From assembly GCA_035266865.1 (NCBI GenBank), contig DATFMR010000115.1:1-34832 (forward strand): a stretch of DNA of 34,832 bases, in the 5' to 3' direction. Under the pieces are notes generated by a model that saw nothing but the letters and a program-made list of their open reading frames with translations, was not told the DNA's origin and did not search any database. Shown piece by piece: positions 15,524 through 23,130 of the stretch (its first letter is position 1; every line of letters starts with the position of its first letter). The position numbers and the translations under genes are program-made. The stretch is from JAKAGZ01 sp035266865 (lineage in GTDB: Bacteria > Bacteroidota > Ignavibacteria > Ignavibacteriales > Ignavibacteriaceae).

Positions 15524-18500
15524 TTAGGCTACTTTTTCCTTTATTTTCCCCCTGAATAATAGTTTTGTCCCATTACCGGGAGATGAGGTGATTTTCAAAC
15601 TACCGTTAATTTTTTCGGCTCTCTTTGCCATATTTTTCAGGCCATGCCCGTTGGAACTAATTGAACCATCGAAACCATTTCCATCATCTTCCAGAACAAT
15701 TTCCACCTCGTCTCCCACTATTTTGGATTCAAGCATAACCTTTTTGCTGTGTGAATGTTTTAATGAATTATGCATTGCTTCCTTAAAAATTAAAGTAAGA
15801 TGTCTTTTCATATCTGTAGATAATTCTGTCTTTTCAAGTTCTGAACTAATCCCTTTTACAAGAAAATCGATATTTGAATCATTAAATATTTCATCTCCAA
15901 AATCTTTTAACCTCACCAATAATTCATAAAGGGAATCATTTTGAGGATCAATTGCCCAGATAAAATCTTTTGTTCCCTCATAAAGCTGTATTGAATTTTC
16001 GGAAATTTTTTTAAGCAAAGGGATTATACTATCGTCATGTCCAATTTTTCTTTTAGCGATCTCAGTCAGCAAAGAAATTCTTGTCAACCTGTGTCCCAAT
16101 TCATCGTGAAAATCTACTGAAGTCTGCTTTCTAACTTTTTCACTTTCTTCCTCACGAGCTTTTTCAATTTCAAGAGCAAGTTTAATTTTATTCCTTACCC
16201 AAACAAGATGAGTTGTATATATTGTTACAAGGAAAAGCAGCAGAGCTAAAGTTATAAACCACCAGGTCTTCCAGAAAGGAGGGGTAATAACAAAGCTGAA
16301 AACCGCTGCATTCTCATTCCATATTCCATCACTGTTGCTTCCCATAACTCTGAATGTATAATCCCCGGGTGAAAGATCTGTGTAACTTACATCTGTGTTG
16401 TTGCCACCATAAACCCAGTCTTTATCAACTCCATCCAATTTGTATTTGTAAGCATTTTTATCAGGATTTGAATAGTCTAATGCTGCGAAACTTATGTCAA
16501 AAAAATTATTGTCATAAGGGAATTCAGGAGAGTTATCTAATTCATTAATTTTAGTAAGGTTGCCAATATCTTTACCGGCTTTTATTTGTGTAATATACAC
16601 TGGTGGAATAAAATTATTGATTTTAATTTTTTGAGGATCAAAACTATTTAACCCGTTATTACCACCAAAATATAAAAGTCCTGTTTTGGCCATTAAAGCG
16701 CAATCAGGGAAAAATATATTGCTCTGGAGTCCATCATCAATATCAAAATTTTTGAACGTCATATTATCTACATCAAACCTGCTCAGCCCTTTGTAAGTAC
16801 TTATCCAGATATTCCCTTCATTATCCCCTTCCAGCCCCATTATCACATTACTTGGAAGACCATCTTTTACAAAATAGTTTTTAAATGTTTTATCTTTTTT
16901 GTTAAAGAGATTGAGACCATTACTTGTAGCCACCCAGAGATTCGCATTTTTATCTTCATAGATTGAATAAACATAATCATTACTAAGGCTGTTAGGATCA
17001 GAAAGTTTATGGAAAAAATTTTCAATTTTTCCGGTTGTAAGATCAATCTTTTCAAGACCTCCGAATGTACCCGCCCAAATATTTCTCTCTCTGTCTTGAT
17101 ATAATGTAATTTTGGTATTTCTCATATAATTAACCAGTTGAGAGGTAGAATAGATATAATGCCTGACTTCTCCTGTAGAAAGGTCATATGAATACAAACC
17201 ATGTTCATAAATACCGATAAGCAGTTTATTGTCTTTTGTGATAAGCAAACTGGTTACATTTCCATTAACGATATCCTGGTATGAATGTAGCACCATCGGC
17301 AGGTTAATTATTTTGCTTGTTTTGTTATCAAATAACATTACTCCACGCGTTGTACCTAGCCATAATTTATCACCCGACACAGCAAGATTCGGTATAGAAA
17401 ACCTGTTACCTTTTTTTGAATCAGACAAAAAGTATCTTGTAATTTTATTTTCTTTTTTATTAAACTTATTTAAAATATTATTTGCCGTGCCTATCCAAAT
17501 ATTTCCGTTATCATCTTCATTTAACGAATAGATATAATAGCCACCTAAAGTATTATTGTTATTCGGATCGTAGGTGTAGTAATTAAAGTTTCTCTTCCTG
17601 GTAACTAATTTATTAATTCCGCTTCGATTACAATTTATCCACATCGTTCCTGAATTATCTTCCATTAGCTGGTTTACATTGTTTCCCATTAATGAGTTGG
17701 AGTTTCCATACTCGTGCCTGTAAACCACTGTTGAAGGCTGTCTACGTAAATTCAGTTTATAAAGCCCGTAACTTGTACCAATCCACATACTTTGATTTTG
17801 ATCTTCGAGTAGTGAAAAAACTATGTTTTGAAAATTCTCATTCTTTGGCTCATAGTTTATTTCATAAAAGTTCTCTTTTATTCTGTCGAATTTAAATAGA
17901 CCATTCCAGGTTCCAATCCAAAAGTTATTATCACTGTCTTCATAAATGGTCTGGACAACATTAATATTTTCATCTTTTGTTATGAAAGGAGTAATCAGAT
18001 AGGATTTAAAATTGTCTGTAGAAGGTAAATATTTTGCCAGCCCTTTTTTTGTGCCCAGCCAGATGTTTCCCTGTTTATCTTTATATATTTTTTTTACAGT
18101 ATTGGATGGAATAGAATTTTCTGCATTTTCATAATCATAATAATGCTTGAATTCTTTTGTCCCTGGATCATACTTATCAACGCCGCCTTTGTCTGTACCA
18201 ACCCAAATGTTTCCTTCATTATCTTCATTAATTGACCATACTATATTGTCACAAATCCCATTACTATTATCCGGATTATAAAGGAATCTAGTGAATTTTT
18301 TCGTTTCAGGATTAAATTTATTCAATCCACCTCCCCAGGTTCCTACCCAAATATATCCTTTGCTGTCTTCGAATAGAGAAGTAATATCATCGAATGTAAT
18401 GGATGTAGAATCCAGTGTATTGCTCCTATAGGTCAGATAATTTTTACCGTCATATCTGACCAATCCATACATAGTGCCAAACCAAATATATCCACGGGAA

Positions 18501-18664
18501 TCCTGAAGCATACAATATGTTAGGTTTAAGGAAACTCCATTTTGTAGCGAAAGTGATTCAAATCTTACGGGATCATTTTGAGAATGTAATTGAGAAGTTG
18601 GAAGTGATATCCATAACAATAATGTAAGAAATATAAGCGCTATTTTATTTTGTTTTGTGACCAA
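15524..18664 (-). CDS. Sensor histidine kinase with periplasmic two-component propeller and Y_Y_Y domain
   Basis: A 1046-residue membrane sensor. A signal peptide (about 1-29) is followed by 13-14 propeller repeats of the type NIWVGTDKGGVDKYD or NLWVATSNGLNLFN up to about residue 700, consistent with two seven-bladed propellers. A Y_Y_Y domain (about 730-793, with YKLDGVDKDW and LSPGDYTFRV), one membrane segment (about 799-823), a short coiled linker and a HisKA_3 dimerisation domain with the phospho-acceptor His853 in FHDELGHRLTRIS come next. A HATPase domain (N box near Asn966, DDGNGFD near 993) ends the protein. Unlike the hybrid sensors of gut Bacteroidetes, it has no built-in receiver or AraC domain; the regulator is the next gene. 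Ligands of related sensors are often glycans, but this one is unknown. The start is a TTG without a clear Shine-Dalgarno sequence. Confidence 0.93.
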   Translation of the reverse strand: MVTKQNKIALIFLTLLLWISLPTSQLHSQNDPVRFESLSLQNGVSLNLTYCMLQDSRGYIWFGTMYGLVRYDGKNYLTYRSNTLDSTSITFDDITSLFEDSKGYIWVGTWGGGLNKFNPETKKFTRFLYNPDNSNGICDNIVWSINEDNEGNIWVGTDKGGVDKYDPGTKEFKHYYDYENAENSIPSNTVKKIYKDKQGNIWLGTKKGLAKYLPSTDNFKSYLITPFITKDENINVVQTIYEDSDNNFWIGTWNGLFKFDRIKENFYEINYEPKNENFQNIVFSLLEDQNQSMWIGTSYGLYKLNLRRQPSTVVYRHEYGNSNSLMGNNVNQLMEDNSGTMWINCNRSGINKLVTRKRNFNYYTYDPNNNNTLGGYYIYSLNEDDNGNIWIGTANNILNKFNKKENKITRYFLSDSKKGNRFSIPNLAVSGDKLWLGTTRGVMLFDNKTSKIINLPMVLHSYQDIVNGNVTSLLITKDNKLLIGIYEHGLYSYDLSTGEVRHYIYSTSQLVNYMRNTKITLYQDRERNIWAGTFGGLEKIDLTTGKIENFFHKLSDPNSLSNDYVYSIYEDKNANLWVATSNGLNLFNKKDKTFKNYFVKDGLPSNVIMGLEGDNEGNIWISTYKGLSRFDVDNMTFKNFDIDDGLQSNIFFPDCALMAKTGLLYFGGNNGLNSFDPQKIKINNFIPPVYITQIKAGKDIGNLTKINELDNSPEFPYDNNFFDISFAALDYSNPDKNAYKYKLDGVDKDWVYGGNNTDVSYTDLSPGDYTFRVMGSNSDGIWNENAAVFSFVITPPFWKTWWFITLALLLFLVTIYTTHLVWVRNKIKLALEIEKAREEESEKVRKQTSVDFHDELGHRLTRISLLTEIAKRKIGHDDSIIPLLKKISENSIQLYEGTKDFIWAIDPQNDSLYELLVRLKDFGDEIFNDSNIDFLVKGISSELEKTELSTDMKRHLTLIFKEAMHNSLKHSHSKKVMLESKIVGDEVEIVLEDDGNGFDGSISSNGHGLKNMAKRAEKINGSLKITSSPGNGTKLLFRGKIKEKVA

Positions 18665-18665
18665 G

Positions 18666-18696
18666 TTGTATCAAAGTATTTATTATCCAGATACAA
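18666..18696. promoter_or_regulatory. Inverted repeat directly upstream of the sensor kinase
   Basis: TTGTATC (18666-18672) and GATACAA (18690-18696) are perfect seven-base arms separated by 17 bases, starting two bases before the TTG start codon. This could be an operator or a leader hairpin. Autoregulation by the neighbouring response regulator is conceivable but not shown. Confidence 0.35.
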
Positions 18697-18773
18697 AATA
18701 GCAAAAAATAGATCTGTGCAAAACGTACTTTTGTAAAAAATTAAATGTTAACAAGACAAAAAAAAGTAAGCAG

Positions 18774-19163
18774 TCAATTCTTTGTCTGAATTTCAATATC
18801 ATTAGCATAAACAAAAGCTTTAATTTTCACCTTTGTTTTTCCATCAACGCCAATTTCAGTGCCGGTACCTGTTATTACAACCCTATCTTTATTATTTTGG
18901 ATTTTGAATTTAATTTTACCGGCTTCGAATTTTTTAAAATAATCTGGCATTTCCCAACCCGTAAAACTTCCTTCTCCACCACCTAAACTTGCCGGTTTTT
19001 TAAAATACGCCTGAGCAAATGTAGCAAGAGAATTCATATCAGCAATGATTTCATCTCTATTGGCTCCTTCAAGATTTGAATTAAACATTGTAGAACCTAC
19101 AAGTATTGAAACGCCAACCACAATAATACCCAATACAATAAGCAGAAGTTGTTGCTGTCCCAT
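18774..19163 (-). CDS. Pilin-like protein with type IV pilin-type N-terminal helix
   Basis: A 129-residue protein whose N-terminus MGQQQLLLIVLGIIVVGVSI is a short leader ending in Gly2 and then a hydrophobic helix (about 5-25), as in type IV pilins and pseudopilins. The helix continues as ANRDEIIADMNSLATFAQAY and then breaks at a glycine-rich SLGGGEGSF loop. The C-terminal part (about 80-128) has strand-forming segments such as IKFKIQNNKDRVVITGTG. The usual Glu at position 5 of mature pilins is absent (QQQLL), so it would not enter a standard pilus in the usual way. It has a near-consensus promoter, a strong GAGGTG ribosome-binding site, and lies upstream of the sensor kinase. The pilin relationship is inferred from shape. 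Confidence 0.6.
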   Translation of the reverse strand: MGQQQLLLIVLGIIVVGVSILVGSTMFNSNLEGANRDEIIADMNSLATFAQAYFKKPASLGGGEGSFTGWEMPDYFKKFEAGKIKFKIQNNKDRVVITGTGTEIGVDGKTKVKIKAFVYANDIEIQTKN

Positions 19164-19172
19164 AACTCACCT

Positions 19173-19205
19173 CTAAAATATTTTAGAAAATAGCTAAATA
19201 TTTAG
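19173..19205. promoter_or_regulatory. Twin palindromes in the pilin-like gene leader
   Basis: CTAAAATATTTTAG (19173-19186) and CTAAATATTTAG (19194-19205) are both perfect palindromes, with centres 20 bases apart, about two helical turns. On the transcript the proximal one abuts the GAGGTG ribosome-binding site. They could be a tandem operator or translation-controlling hairpins. Confidence 0.45.
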
Positions 19206-19257
19206 AATACAATGTCTTATAAGTATAGTGAGAGAGAAAATAGTTTAGCTGTAAATA

Positions 19258-19286
19258 AATATAATTCGCGTGAGTTAAAAAGTCAA
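19258..19286 (-). promoter_or_regulatory. Near-consensus sigma-70-type promoter of the pilin-like gene
   Basis: On the minus strand TTGACT (19281-19286), a spacer of exactly 17 bases, and TATATT (19258-19263). Transcription would start near 19251, leaving a leader of about 88 bases that contains the twin palindromes. This is the best promoter match I see in the window. Confidence 0.65.
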
Positions 19287-19337
19287 GCTAATCAATTGTA
19301 GAACATCTAATTACAGATTGTTGTTAAAGAAATGCTT

Positions 19338-19366
19338 TAAAAAAAACGCGTACGGGATGTACGCGC
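19338..19366 (-). terminator. Rho-independent terminator of the long ribosomal/ATP synthase unit
   Basis: CGCGTAC and GTACGCG (19347-19353 and 19359-19365) form a perfect GC-rich stem with a five-base loop. On the minus strand it is followed by eight T residues. It lies 26 bases past the rplS stop codon. Confidence 0.93.
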
Positions 19367-19391
19367 GGAAAAATAGCAAAATTGTATGACC

Positions 19392-19736
19392 TCAAGCTTC
19401 CTTGCCCTTGATTCTTGCTGCTTTACCGGAAAGGTTTCTCAGGTAATAAAGTTTTGCTCTTCTAACATCGCCTTCTTTGACCATTTCAATTTTAGCAATT
19501 TTTGGCGAGTTTACTGGAAATATTCTTTCAACACCTACACCACTCGACATTTTTCTAACTGTAAATGTTTTATTGGAACCATTTCCACGAATGCTAATTA
19601 CATCACCTTCAAAAGACTGAAGTCTTTCTTTATCACCTTCAATTACCCTAACCTGAACGCGGATACGATCACCCGGGTTAAATTTTGGAAAATCGGACCT
19701 CTTCTGATCCGGCAATATATTATTTATATCTATCAT
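19392..19736 (-). CDS. rplS: 50S ribosomal protein L19
   Basis: A 114-residue ribosomal protein at the 30S-50S interface. The recognisable core is PKFNPGDRIRVQVRVIEGDK, then RLQSFEGDVISIRG, TFTVRKMSSGVGVERIFPVN and the C-terminal RRAKLYYLRNLSGKAARIK, all typical of bacterial L19. Length is normal. It is the last gene of the rpsP-khpA-rimM-trmD-rplS block, whose order is conserved across many bacteria, and is followed by a strong terminator. Confidence 0.98.
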   Translation of the reverse strand: MIDINNILPDQKRSDFPKFNPGDRIRVQVRVIEGDKERLQSFEGDVISIRGNGSNKTFTVRKMSSGVGVERIFPVNSPKIAKIEMVKEGDVRRAKLYYLRNLSGKAARIKGKEA

Positions 19737-19747
19737 TATAGTCTCCG

Positions 19748-20431
19748 CTAATTATTAAATTTTTTCCAACGATCAGTCATAACTTCTGACTGTTCATCTT
19801 TCCATTTTTTTATTTCTTTTTCATTTCCAGATAATAGGACATCCGGAACTTTCATACCTTTATATTCTGCAGGCCTTGTATAATATGGAGCCTCAAGCCT
19901 CTCGCCATCCTGGAAAGAATCATCAAGCGCTGCTTCGCTATCATTAAGAACACCGGGTATTAAACGAACAACTGAGTCAACAATCATCAGTGCAGGAAGT
20001 TCGCCACCTGTAAGAACAAAATTTCCAATTGATATTTCATCACTTGCAAATTTTTCTCTTACGCGGTCATCAATTTCTTTATAATGCCCGGCAACTATCA
20101 GGATGTTTTCACCAAGCGAAAGTTTATTGGCATATTTCTGATCATAAATTTTACCTTTTGGCGTGGTAAAAATCACGTGATCATATTTTACATTCTGCTG
20201 AAGTTTTTCAATACATTCAAAGAACGGTTCCGGCTTTAACACCATTCCGGGCCCACCGCCAAAAGGCTTATCATCAATTTGTTTGTGCTTATCGTAAGCA
20301 TAATCTCTTAGATTATGCAATTGAATTGATACTTTCTTTTTATCCTGAGCTCTTTTAATTATGCTGGTTTGAAGCGGACTTAAAAGCAGATCCGGAACGG
20401 CAGAGATTATATCAATCCTCATCATCTTCAT
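19748..20431 (-). CDS. trmD: tRNA (guanine-37-N1)-methyltransferase
   Basis: A 227-residue SPOUT-class methyltransferase that uses S-adenosylmethionine to make m1G37 in tRNAs, which prevents frameshifting. Motifs are DDKPFGGGPGMVLKPEPFFE (about 53-72), LIVAGHYKEIDDRV (knot region) and EISIGNFVLTGGELPALMIVD (about 132-152), followed by GERLEAPYYTRPAEY. It is a little shorter than E. coli TrmD (255), which trims the C-terminal helical domain. The first ATG, at 20431, is preferred because GGGAG lies nine bases upstream; this start overlaps the end of rimM by 20 bases. Confidence 0.97.
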   Translation of the reverse strand: MKMMRIDIISAVPDLLLSPLQTSIIKRAQDKKKVSIQLHNLRDYAYDKHKQIDDKPFGGGPGMVLKPEPFFECIEKLQQNVKYDHVIFTTPKGKIYDQKYANKLSLGENILIVAGHYKEIDDRVREKFASDEISIGNFVLTGGELPALMIVDSVVRLIPGVLNDSEAALDDSFQDGERLEAPYYTRPAEYKGMKVPDVLLSGNEKEIKKWKDEQSEVMTDRWKKFNN

Positions 20432-20930
20432 AAATATCTTCTCCCGGCTTTAGCAATAATATTTTCTTATCCTGATCAAAGCCTTCAACATAGTCCGCAA
20501 CAGCCGGTATTAAAATTTCATTCCCTTCAGCAGATTCTATTACATAAACATCATTTGAAGGAAAATTAAGAACATCTTTAAGGGTGCCAAATTCTGTTTC
20601 GTTCCTGAAAACTCTACAACCAATCATATCATGAATAAAGTAATAACCTTCAGGTAGTTTTACTAAATTATTTTCATCAACGAAAATTTTTTTTCCAACT
20701 AATACAGTAACATCCCCATCATTATCAAAATTTTTAAATTTTAAAATAAAGAAATCTTTTTGCTTAATAACCTTTTCAACAAAAAATTCTTTTTTATCAT
20801 CAAAAAAGTCGATAAAGACTTTTCCCAGTTTTTGAAATCGATCAGGGAAACTGGAAAATGTAATTATTTTAACAAATCCATTTTTCCCATAAACAGAAGC
20901 AATTTTTGCAATTAGAAAAAAGTCACTCAC
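20412..20930 (-). CDS. rimM: Ribosome maturation factor RimM
   Basis: A 172-residue 16S rRNA processing factor that assists assembly of the 30S head, through contact with S19. The N-terminal barrel (FFLIAKIASVYGKNGFVKII) and the PRC-barrel-like C-terminal part (LPEGYYFIHDMIGCRVF, then GTLKDVLNFPSNDVYVI and ILIPAVADYV) are recognisable. The start codon is GTG with no close Shine-Dalgarno sequence, so translation may depend on coupling to khpA, whose stop is 18 bases upstream. The C-terminus ends in an acidic tail overlapping trmD. Confidence 0.95.
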   Translation of the reverse strand: MSDFFLIAKIASVYGKNGFVKIITFSSFPDRFQKLGKVFIDFFDDKKEFFVEKVIKQKDFFILKFKNFDNDGDVTVLVGKKIFVDENNLVKLPEGYYFIHDMIGCRVFRNETEFGTLKDVLNFPSNDVYVIESAEGNEILIPAVADYVEGFDQDKKILLLKPGEDIYEDDED

Positions 20931-20948
20931 GATAGAGGTTCAATTCCC

Positions 20949-21182
20949 CTAATCTAAAATTTCTAATATTGCTCTTTTACCTTCTTTAGCTGCTATCGCC
21001 GTTAAAAGAGTTCTCATTGCCTGGGCGGTTTTGCCTTGCTTGCCGATCACTTTGCCGACATCATCTTGTTGAACTTTCAGAGAAAGCACAATTTTGTTAT
21101 CCTCAGGGGTTTTCTCTTCAACAACAACACTATCAGGAGTATCAACTAAGTGCTTTGCGATAAATTCAATGAATTCTTTCAT
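20949..21182 (-). CDS. khpA: KH-domain RNA-binding protein KhpA
   Basis: A 77-residue single-KH-domain protein (YlqC family). The GxxG RNA-binding loop is present as VIGKQGKTAQAMRTLL (about 45-60). Small KH proteins of this family bind many RNAs and, with KhpB/Jag, affect cell division and small-RNA action in Gram-positive bacteria; in this lineage the role is open. AGGAGG lies eight bases before the ATG. The position between rpsP and rimM is the conserved one. Confidence 0.93.
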   Translation of the reverse strand: MKEFIEFIAKHLVDTPDSVVVEEKTPEDNKIVLSLKVQQDDVGKVIGKQGKTAQAMRTLLTAIAAKEGKRAILEILD

Positions 21183-21252
21183 GAAAGAAGCCTCCTATAT
21201 TAGACAAGGGCAACATTGGAAATTAAGCACAGAAAAATGGAACTTTTAAAGA

Positions 21253-21732
21253 TTATGCTTTTCCAGCTTCATTTTCATCAGAAGTAGTACCCGTTACTTC
21301 TGCTGCACGATCTTCGGTATTTTCTTCTTTTACCTTTTCTTCCTTAGCAGCTTTCTCTTTTGCAGTGGCTTTTTTAGATAATTTTTTGCCTGCCTTTGAG
21401 TTAGCCTTTGCTTCACGCAATTTTTCCCAATTCTCTAATTCTGTCTGAATTTTATCTTCAGATAAACCCTTTTTAATTAATTCTCTTTTTAGAATTATTC
21501 CTTTTTGTCTCAAAAGACTCTTAACAGTATCTGTTGGCTGAGCACCAACATTTAACCAATACATCGCGCGTTCTTCATTTATATTTAACGTGTGTGGATT
21601 TGTTAAAGGATTATATAACCCGATTGATTCGAGAAATTTACCATCGCGCGGTGCTCTGGCATCAGCAGCTACTACTTTATATATAGGTTGCTTTTTCTTT
21701 CCCATTCTTCTTAATCTTAACTTTACAGCCAA
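21253..21732 (-). CDS. rpsP: 30S ribosomal protein S16 with long charged tail
   Basis: A 159-residue protein; the first 80 or so residues are the S16 core (MAVKLRLRRMGKKKQPIYKV, DARAPRDGKFLESIGLYNP, YWLNVGAQPTDTVKSLL). The remaining part is a Lys/Ala/Glu-rich tail, well beyond the roughly 82 residues of E. coli S16; such tails are common in FCB-group S16. The start codon is TTG at 21732, with GGAGG at 21743-21747; the usual MAVK start of the family supports it. It is the first gene of the conserved rpsP-rplS block. Confidence 0.97.
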   Translation of the reverse strand: MAVKLRLRRMGKKKQPIYKVVAADARAPRDGKFLESIGLYNPLTNPHTLNINEERAMYWLNVGAQPTDTVKSLLRQKGIILKRELIKKGLSEDKIQTELENWEKLREAKANSKAGKKLSKKATAKEKAAKEEKVKEENTEDRAAEVTGTTSDENEAGKA

Positions 21733-21759
21733 AGTATTTGAACCTCCAAATATAACTTT

Positions 21760-23082
21760 CTAATTAAAATTTAAATTATTAAATGAGCTGCCCAGCCCTT
21801 TTTTGCTAAACTTACTCATCATTTTCTGCATCTGACCAAACTGTTTTATAAGGCGGTTAACATCCTGAATCGATGTCCCACTGCCTCTGGCAATTCTTTT
21901 TCGGCGACTGCCATTTAAAACTTTAGGTTTTGAACGCTCTTCAAAAGTCATTGAGTTAATAATTGCTTCAACTTTTACAAGTGCATTATCATCAATTTTA
22001 GCGTTTTTCACCTGCGATCCGAGTCCAGGAATCATCCCGAGTATGGATGACAAAGAACCCATTTTCTTAATTGCTTTAATTTGCTTAAGAAAATCATCAA
22101 AATCAAATTTATTTCGACGTAATTTCTCTTCCAGCCTTTCAGCTTCACCCTCATCAAATGAGTGCTGAGCTTTCTCAACCAGGGAAACTACATCACCTTT
22201 ACCAAGAATTCTGGATGCCAGTCTGTCAGGGTAAAAAGCCTCCAAATTGCTTAACTTCTCACCATTACTAATAAATTTAATCGGTTTCCCGACTACTGCT
22301 CTTATAGAAAGGGCTGCACCACCTCTAGCGTCGCCGTCAAGTTTTGAAAGAACAATTCCGTCATAATTAACTTTTTCATTAAATGCCTTTGCAGAATTTA
22401 CAGCATCCTGACCTGTCATTGAATCCACAACAAAAAGAATTTCGTTGGGTTTTACAAGAGATTTGATATCAGCAACTTCAGTCATCATATTTTCATCTAC
22501 GTGAAGACGACCAGCTGTATCAATAATTACAGTATCAAGATTTTTCTCTTCTGCAAATTTTAATGATCCACCGGATACTTTTTTTGCATCTTTTTCTTCC
22601 AATGAAAATACCGGCACATTAATCTGTGACCCAAGGGTTTTTAATTGATCTACTGCAGCCGGACGATACACATCGGCAGCTACCAGTAAAACTTTTCTTC
22701 CATTACTTTTTAGTTTGTTAGCAAGCTTTCCGCTAAAAGTGGTTTTACCGGAACCCTGCAATCCTACAATTAAAATAACTGTTAAGCCGGAAGCATTAAG
22801 TTTTATTTCTGAGTGGCTATTTCCTAAGAGGACAACAAGTTCATCAAAAATAAATTTGGTTATTAATTGACCGGGAGTAATTGAATTTAAAACTTCCTTC
22901 CCGAGTGCTTTGGAAGAAACGTTTTCAACAAACTCTTTTGCAACTTTATAATTTACATCAGCATCTAAAAGAACACGTCGAATTTCTCTTAAAGAATCGG
23001 AAATATTTTTTTCAGTTAATTTTCCTTGTCCACGAACTTTCTTTAGTGTCGTTTCGAATTTAAGAGCTAATTCTTCTAACAT
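21760..23082 (-). CDS. ffh: Signal recognition particle protein Ffh
   Basis: A 440-residue SRP54-type GTPase which, with SRP RNA, delivers inner-membrane proteins to FtsY and SecYEG. N domain at 1-90; G domain with GLQGSGKTTFSGK (107-119), DVYRPAAVDQLK, DTAGRLHVDE, and SKLDGDARGGAALS; Met-rich M domain from about 300 with IPGLG, RRKRIARGSGTS and QMQKMMSKF, the segment that binds SRP RNA. Length is normal. The SRP RNA gene itself is not in the window. It lies 48 bases after atpG and 27 before rpsP. Confidence 0.98.
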   Translation of the reverse strand: MLEELALKFETTLKKVRGQGKLTEKNISDSLREIRRVLLDADVNYKVAKEFVENVSSKALGKEVLNSITPGQLITKFIFDELVVLLGNSHSEIKLNASGLTVILIVGLQGSGKTTFSGKLANKLKSNGRKVLLVAADVYRPAAVDQLKTLGSQINVPVFSLEEKDAKKVSGGSLKFAEEKNLDTVIIDTAGRLHVDENMMTEVADIKSLVKPNEILFVVDSMTGQDAVNSAKAFNEKVNYDGIVLSKLDGDARGGAALSIRAVVGKPIKFISNGEKLSNLEAFYPDRLASRILGKGDVVSLVEKAQHSFDEGEAERLEEKLRRNKFDFDDFLKQIKAIKKMGSLSSILGMIPGLGSQVKNAKIDDNALVKVEAIINSMTFEERSKPKVLNGSRRKRIARGSGTSIQDVNRLIKQFGQMQKMMSKFSKKGLGSSFNNLNFN

Positions 23083-23130
23083 TAAATCTTTATACTATAT
23101 ACTAAATTCAAAATTTCAATAATCTGAATT

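Noticed and set aside
16352..17895. Plus-strand frames rich in Cys, His and Tyr opposite the sensor kinase
   Set aside because: They mirror the repeated propeller codons on the other strand; the odd composition is a consequence of that.
15524..18664. DNA-level tandem repeat in the sensor kinase gene
   Set aside because: The repeats are protein-level propeller blades that have diverged in DNA sequence; no recent duplication is visible.
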